A stretch of 64,000 nucleotides of DNA from Rhizobium freirei PRF 81 (GTDB taxonomy: Bacteria; Pseudomonadota; Alphaproteobacteria; Rhizobiales; Rhizobiaceae): positions 62,001 through 126,000 of the forward strand of contig NZ_AQHN01000095.1 in the NCBI RefSeq assembly GCF_000359745.1, written 5' to 3'. Shown here in pieces: positions 59,728 through 64,000 of this stretch (its first letter is position 1; every line of letters starts with the position of its first letter). A model generated the notes under the pieces. That model saw nothing but the letters and a program-made list of their open reading frames with translations, made no database searches and had not been told where the DNA came from. The translations under genes and the position numbers were made by a program.

Positions 59728-60981
59728 TCAATGCGCGATACCCGCGCCCGCGGCCTCATCGATCATGTGCCCGCTGCGGAAGCGCTGGAGATCGAAAGGC
59801 CGGCTGATGTCGTGATGAGTTCCGGTGGCAAGGATATGGGCAAAGACCGTGCCCCCCGCGGGAATTCCCTTGAAACCACCCGTGCCCCAGCCGCCATTGA
59901 TGAAGAGCCCCGGCAGCGGGCTTTCCCCAAAAATTGGCGAGCTGTCGGGCGTGACATCCACCGTGCCGCCCCATTGGCGGAGAAGCCGCAACTGGCGAAA
60001 GACGGGAAACATTTCCAGGAGCCCGGAGAGCACCGTTTCAAGCTGCGGGAGATTGCCGCGCTGGCCGTAGGAAGGCACGCGGTCCAACCCGCCGCCGATG
60101 ACAATCTCACCCTTGTCGGACTGGCTGACATAGGTGCCCGTCATCGGCGAGACGAGGACGGTGTCGAAGATTGGCTTGACGGGCTCCGAGACGCAGGCTT
60201 GCAATGTATAGGAGGTGATCGGTAGCCGGAAACCCGCCTTGGCGGCGAGCGCGCCCGAACTGCCCGCCACCGCCATGCCGACGCAATCCGCCCGAATCTC
60301 GCCTTTCGACGTCAAAACGCCGACGCAGCGACCGCCCTCCACCAGAAACTCCTGCACGTCGCACTGCTGGATAATATCGACGCCTAGCCGGTCGGCAGCG
60401 CGAGCGTAGCCCCAAGCAACGGCGTCGTGGCGTGCAATTCCGGCACGGGCCTGCCAGATTGCCCCGTAGACCGGATATCGTGCGTTGGGCGCATAATTGT
60501 AGATCGGAACGCGGCGCTTCACTTCGGCAAGGTCAAGCAATTCCGCCTGAACGCCATTGACCTGCATGGCGTTGACCATGCGGGCGGCCATCTCCATCTC
60601 GGCAGGGCTCGATACGATTTGCATCATGCCGCGCTGCGACAGCATGATGTTGTAATTCAATTCCCTGGCGAGCCCCTCGTAGAGCGAAAGCGAAAGATCA
60701 TAGAGCGCCGTGCTTTCGGGATAAAAGTAGTTCGACCGGATGGCCGTCGTATTGCGGCCGGTATTTCCGCCACCCAGCCAGCCGCGTTCTATGACGGCAA
60801 CATTACGCACCCCGTGGGTCTTGGCGAGGTAATAGGCCGTTGCCAGCCCCTGCCCGCCGCCCCCGACAATGACCACGTCATAGCGCCGCTTAGGGTCAGG
60901 ACTGCGCCAAGCCGGGCGCCATCCCTTTTGGGCGTTCAATCCCTCCTTGAGCAGCGAGAGCGCTGAGTAATGGCGTGTCAT
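59728..60981 (-). CDS. soxB: Sarcosine oxidase beta subunit
   Basis: The catalytic FAD/FMN subunit of heterotetrameric sarcosine oxidase; 417 residues. The dinucleotide site is DVVIVGGGGQGLATAYYLA near 34-53, followed by the SoxB-type IERGWLGGGNTGRNTTAIRS. C-terminal FAD contacts are in GTGGFKGIPAGG. It follows the dehydrogenase gene by 17 bases in one operon. Confidence 0.95.
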   Translation of the reverse strand: MTRHYSALSLLKEGLNAQKGWRPAWRSPDPKRRYDVVIVGGGGQGLATAYYLAKTHGVRNVAVIERGWLGGGNTGRNTTAIRSNYFYPESTALYDLSLSLYEGLARELNYNIMLSQRGMMQIVSSPAEMEMAARMVNAMQVNGVQAELLDLAEVKRRVPIYNYAPNARYPVYGAIWQARAGIARHDAVAWGYARAADRLGVDIIQQCDVQEFLVEGGRCVGVLTSKGEIRADCVGMAVAGSSGALAAKAGFRLPITSYTLQACVSEPVKPIFDTVLVSPMTGTYVSQSDKGEIVIGGGLDRVPSYGQRGNLPQLETVLSGLLEMFPVFRQLRLLRQWGGTVDVTPDSSPIFGESPLPGLFINGGWGTGGFKGIPAGGTVFAHILATGTHHDISRPFDLQRFRSGHMIDEAAGAGIAH

Positions 60982-60998
60982 CGGCAGCCTCGCAGGGG

Positions 60999-63410
60999 TT
61001 AGGCGCGCATCGCCGCGCCGGTGGGATCGTAGGGAGACGCCGAGATCACCACAGCGCGACGCTCCTCGCCGACGATATGGGTGGAAAGCAAGGTTTCCTC
61101 GGCCGCCGCGGCGCGATCGATCATGGCGAGAGCCAGGCTTTTGCCGACGGTGTGGCCGTAACCACCCGACGTCACGAACCCGACGAGCTTGCCCTGGTGC
61201 CAGATCGGCTCGTAGCCGCTGGCATCCGCGTCGGTCGCATCGATTTCCAGCGTCACCAGCACCTGCTCGGAAGCTGCGCCGTCCCGCTCCTTGCGGGCGG
61301 CTTCGGCTCCGATAAAGCCGCGCTTGTCCCAGGCGATGAAGCGGTCGAGCCCTGTTGCGCCGGGCGTATAGCCCTGCGTGAACTCGCGCGACCAGATGCC
61401 GTAGCTTTTTTCGAGCCGCAGACTGTTGCCGGCAGCGAAGCCGAATTCGGTCAGGCCGTGCTCCGATCCGGCGTCTAGCAATGTCCGTCGCAGGGTGGCG
61501 TGTTCAGCAATGCCGCAGTTGATTTCGTAGCCGAGTTCGCCGGTGATCGAGACGCGGGTGACATGGCAACGCAGTAGCCCCACATCCATCTTGACGCAGC
61601 CCAGCAGCGGCAGCTTCGCCACGTCCTCCTGCACGAGTTTCTGCAAAATATCGCGCGAGCGAGGCCCGGCCAGAGAGAACCCGGAGACGACGTCGGAAAT
61701 ATCCCGCAGGACAACACCATCGGCCATGTTGTCTTCGAACCAGCGCATATGCCATTCGCGCAGATAATAGGAACCCATTATCCAGTAGCGTCCGTCACCC
61801 CAATTCAGGAGGGTCAAATCGCCGCGCAGCTTGCCGTCATGGCTGAGCATCGGGGCAAGACGGGCGCGCCCCGCGTTCGGCAGCCGGCTTGCGAAAATCC
61901 GGTCGAGCCAGGCTTCTGCCGCCCGTCCGGAGACTTCGTAGCGCGAAAAGCCGGAAATATCGAGAAGGCCAGCCTTCTCACGCACGGCTTTGGCCTCCGC
62001 GGCAATGATATCGAAGGCATTCGAACGCCGAAGGCTTGGCTTCTCCTTGAACCCTTCCGGCGCGAAATAGAGAGGAACCTCCAGTCCCCAGTTCGCGCCC
62101 CAACGCGCACCGGCCGCCGTCATGCCCTCATAGGCGCCGGGAACTTTCAGAGGACGACCCGCCGGCAGGTGCTCGTTCGGATAGTTCATGATGAAACGGC
62201 GCGAATAGAACTGGCCGGTCGTCTGCCGAATGAACTCGCGATTGACTGCGAAGTCACCATAACGCGCAATGTCCATGCCGAACACATCGGCCTGCGGCTG
62301 CCCTTCGACCATCCATTCCGCCAGCGACTTGCCGACGCCGCCGCCTTGAAGGAAGCCTGCCATGACGCCACAAGCGACCCAGTAGTTGCGCAAGCCGCGA
62401 ACCGGCCCCACCAAAGGATTGCCGTCCGGTGAGAAGGTGAAGGCACCGTTGACCCAGCGCTTGACCCCGGCCGTTTCCAGAACCGGATAGCGATGGAACG
62501 CCAAGGCGAGTTCGTCCATGATGCGATCTGGATCTTCCTGAATGAGCTCGATCCCATAGTCCCAAGGAGCACCGTCCATCTGCCAGTGCTTATGGTTGAT
62601 CTCGTAGATGCCAAGCAGCATGCCGTGCTGTTCCTGCCGCATATAGGAGAAGCCATCGAGATCGACGATCGTCGGCATCTCCTTCGTCAGCGCGGCGATT
62701 TCGGGGATAGCCTCGGTCACCAGATAGTGGTGTTCCATGGGCGTAACCGGCAGTTCCAGGCCGACCATCCGGCCAAGCTGCTTTGCCCAAAGCCCGCCCG
62801 CATTCACCACATGCTCGGCAAGGATGGTCCCTTTTTCGGTCTCCATCTGCCATTCCAGCGTGGGGAGCTGCTTCAGCGAAAGCACGCGGTTGTGCTCGAC
62901 AATATCGGCGCCGCGGTTCTTGGCGGCGCGGGCATATGCATGCACGACGCCGGAGGGATCGACATAGCCCTCGCGCTCGGATGTCATGCCTCCGAGAAGG
63001 TCGCTTGTGTTCACAAGTGGGCAGAGGTACTTGATCTCGTCGGGCGTTACCAGGCGGCTGTCATCGATGCCCATCGACTGCATCACGCGATAACTGCCCT
63101 TCAGCCAATCCCAGCGATCGGGATCACGAGCCATCATGATGCCGCCGGTCATGTGCAAACTGATATTGATGCCTGACTCGGCCTCGATTTCGGACAAAAG
63201 GTCGATCGTATAGGCCTGAAGCGCCGAGATGTTGGGATCGGCGTTCAGCGTGTGGATGCCGCCCGCGGCATGCCAGCTCGATCCGGCGGTGAGGACGCTT
63301 CGCTCGATGATTGCGATATCGGTCCAGCCAAGCTTGGTGAGATGATAGGCGACCGAGGCTCCAACGACGCCACCGCCTACGATTACTACGCGATATCGGG
63401 ACTTCATCAT
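60999..63410 (-). CDS. Dimethylglycine/sarcosine dehydrogenase-like flavoprotein (DAO-GcvT)
   Basis: The 803-residue protein joins an N-terminal FAD oxidoreductase (VVIVGGGVVGASVAYHL near 6-22; SSWHAAGG near 44-51, whose His carries covalent FAD in relatives) to a C-terminal GcvT folate domain (about 430-800, with AGLLDISGFSRYEVSGRAAE and SLAGPRSRDILQ). Such enzymes demethylate dimethylglycine or sarcosine. As first gene before soxBDAG it would supply sarcosine to the oxidase. ATG at 63410; two ATGs are adjacent. Confidence 0.92.
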   Translation of the reverse strand: MMKSRYRVVIVGGGVVGASVAYHLTKLGWTDIAIIERSVLTAGSSWHAAGGIHTLNADPNISALQAYTIDLLSEIEAESGINISLHMTGGIMMARDPDRWDWLKGSYRVMQSMGIDDSRLVTPDEIKYLCPLVNTSDLLGGMTSEREGYVDPSGVVHAYARAAKNRGADIVEHNRVLSLKQLPTLEWQMETEKGTILAEHVVNAGGLWAKQLGRMVGLELPVTPMEHHYLVTEAIPEIAALTKEMPTIVDLDGFSYMRQEQHGMLLGIYEINHKHWQMDGAPWDYGIELIQEDPDRIMDELALAFHRYPVLETAGVKRWVNGAFTFSPDGNPLVGPVRGLRNYWVACGVMAGFLQGGGVGKSLAEWMVEGQPQADVFGMDIARYGDFAVNREFIRQTTGQFYSRRFIMNYPNEHLPAGRPLKVPGAYEGMTAAGARWGANWGLEVPLYFAPEGFKEKPSLRRSNAFDIIAAEAKAVREKAGLLDISGFSRYEVSGRAAEAWLDRIFASRLPNAGRARLAPMLSHDGKLRGDLTLLNWGDGRYWIMGSYYLREWHMRWFEDNMADGVVLRDISDVVSGFSLAGPRSRDILQKLVQEDVAKLPLLGCVKMDVGLLRCHVTRVSITGELGYEINCGIAEHATLRRTLLDAGSEHGLTEFGFAAGNSLRLEKSYGIWSREFTQGYTPGATGLDRFIAWDKRGFIGAEAARKERDGAASEQVLVTLEIDATDADASGYEPIWHQGKLVGFVTSGGYGHTVGKSLALAMIDRAAAAEETLLSTHIVGEERRAVVISASPYDPTGAAMRA

Positions 63411-63452
63411 TCTACCTTTCGCCTGAGTGGACGGTGATTTTAGGCTATCATG

Positions 63453-63470
63453 CTGTACATTAATGTACAG
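63453..63470. promoter_or_regulatory. Perfect 18-bp palindrome upstream of sox operon
   Basis: CTGTACATTAATGTACAG reads the same on both strands. It lies 43 bases upstream of the dehydrogenase start, in the leader or promoter. TGTACA half-sites are common to GntR/FadR-type operators. It is the only regular dyad found in the 174-base gap. Confidence 0.6.
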
Positions 63471-63584
63471 AGAAATTTTGCAAAAATTCCCTACTGAAGA
63501 TAGCTTTCTCGGAACAGGGAACTTTGTGCGATTCCACGGCGCAGCTTCAGCGGGGCCTCTACGATGCTCGCCGCCCCTGCCGCC

Positions 63585-64000
63585 TTATTGCTCCTCAGAG
63601 ACGCGCCTCCAGCCACCCCTTTCCATCAATGGGGTGGAATGAATGAGGGTGCGCGTATAGGTCTGATGCGGATTTGTAAAAATGCGCTCGGCTGGCCCGA
63701 ATTCGACGATCTCTCCTTGCCGCATGACGGCAACGTCATGGGCGAAACGACGGGTGAGGCCAAGATTGTGCGTGATGAACAGCATGGTCAGCGGGCGTTC
63801 GTCCATCAACCTCAGCAGAAGACGAATGATGCTTTCCTCCACCAGCGGATCCAGTGCCGAGGTGACTTCGTCGCAGATCAATACGTCAGGTTCGGCCGCC
63901 AATGCCCGCGCGATGCATATTCTCTGCTTTTGCCCACCCGACAAAGAGCCCGGCGCGCGATCCAGGAAGTTTTCCGGCAGTTCGACATCGCGCATGAGCT
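63585..64000 (-). CDS. Oligopeptide/dipeptide-type ABC ATPase (5' part beyond window)
   Basis: The C-terminal 138 residues of an Opp/Dpp-type ATPase: signature LSGGQKQR, Walker B VLICDEVTSALDPL, switch His FITHNLGLTRRF, and the family-specific NPHQTYTRTLIHSTP near the end. Walker A lies outside the window. The gene may end a transporter operon upstream of the sox genes; Dpp-type importers for betaine-related or peptide substrates are possible. Confidence 0.93.
   Translation of the reverse strand, partial: LMRDVELPENFLDRAPGSLSGGQKQRICIARALAAEPDVLICDEVTSALDPLVEESIIRLLLRLMDERPLTMLFITHNLGLTRRFAHDVAVMRQGEIVEFGPAERIFTNPHQTYTRTLIHSTPLMERGGWRRVSEEQ

Noticed and set aside
1..64000. CRISPR array, tRNA or rRNA genes, plasmid replication genes
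   Set aside because: No spaced direct-repeat series, cloverleaf with CCA-adjacent acceptor stem, rRNA blocks or repABC-type genes were recognised by eye.

Overview
The window looks like an accessory replicon (a plasmid or conjugative megaplasmid) of an alphaproteobacterium of the Rhizobiales, probably close to Rhizobium, Agrobacterium or Ensifer. The reasons are the GC-rich coding, the tightly overlapping genes, a virB/virD4 conjugation cluster of rhizobial type, many sugar and amino-acid ABC transporters with LacI or LysR regulators, a heterotetrameric sarcosine oxidase, and scattered insertion-sequence debris. No rRNA, tRNA, replication gene or CRISPR array was seen. All family assignments are from reading the translated sequence; no database search was run.

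Region 1 (1-15273) is a type IV secretion/conjugation locus. On the minus strand virB1-B2-B3-B4-(two virB5-like genes)-small lipoprotein-virB6-virB8-virB9-virB10-virB11-virD4 run in one operon with mostly 1-11 base overlaps; virD4 runs off the left edge. Divergently, five small genes encode four exported proteins and one membrane protein (TrbM-like, two-helix membrane protein, unknown exported protein, lysozyme-like, nuclease-like). They are followed by a winged-helix-like protein that could be the local repressor. An almost identical AT-rich dyad sits at the divergent virB1 promoter and again at an internal promoter of the exported-protein operon. Region 15274-16975 holds only small or doubtful genes and a strong stem-loop.

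Region 2 (16976-38225) is carbohydrate catabolism. A minus-strand operon encodes an alpha-L-rhamnosidase (GH78) and a CUT1 ABC importer; it faces a LacI regulator across a perfect 48-bp palindrome. A second minus-strand operon (24969-33616) encodes another CUT1 importer, a 3-keto-glycoside hydrolase (DUF1080), two Gfo/Idh/MocA dehydrogenases, a TolB-like propeller and a UPF0303 protein, facing a second LacI regulator; this suggests uptake of a glycoside and cleavage through a 3-keto intermediate. A third block (LysR, UPF0303, Gfo/Idh/MocA, Dabb) repeats part of that set.

Region 3 (38310-45257) starts with an MFS transporter remnant. It then has an acidic-amino-acid operon: Asp/Glu racemase, LysR, substrate-binding protein, two permeases, ATPase and aspartate ammonia-lyase, with a 20-bp-arm hairpin at its head.

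Region 4 (45643-55340) holds stress/detoxification genes: two HxlR-DoxX modules, a QorB-like reductase, SDR, VOC and MAPEG proteins, then a frameshifted IS6-family element and a LysR/DsbA/MoaF-like/MBL/SnoaL set. It ends in decayed genes, a Tn3-family transposase fragment and a kynureninase remnant.

Region 5 (56087-64000) encodes sarcosine oxidase (soxB, soxD, soxA, soxG) behind a dimethylglycine/sarcosine dehydrogenase-like flavoprotein, and the end of an oligopeptide-type ABC ATPase. This is consistent with use of glycine betaine breakdown products.
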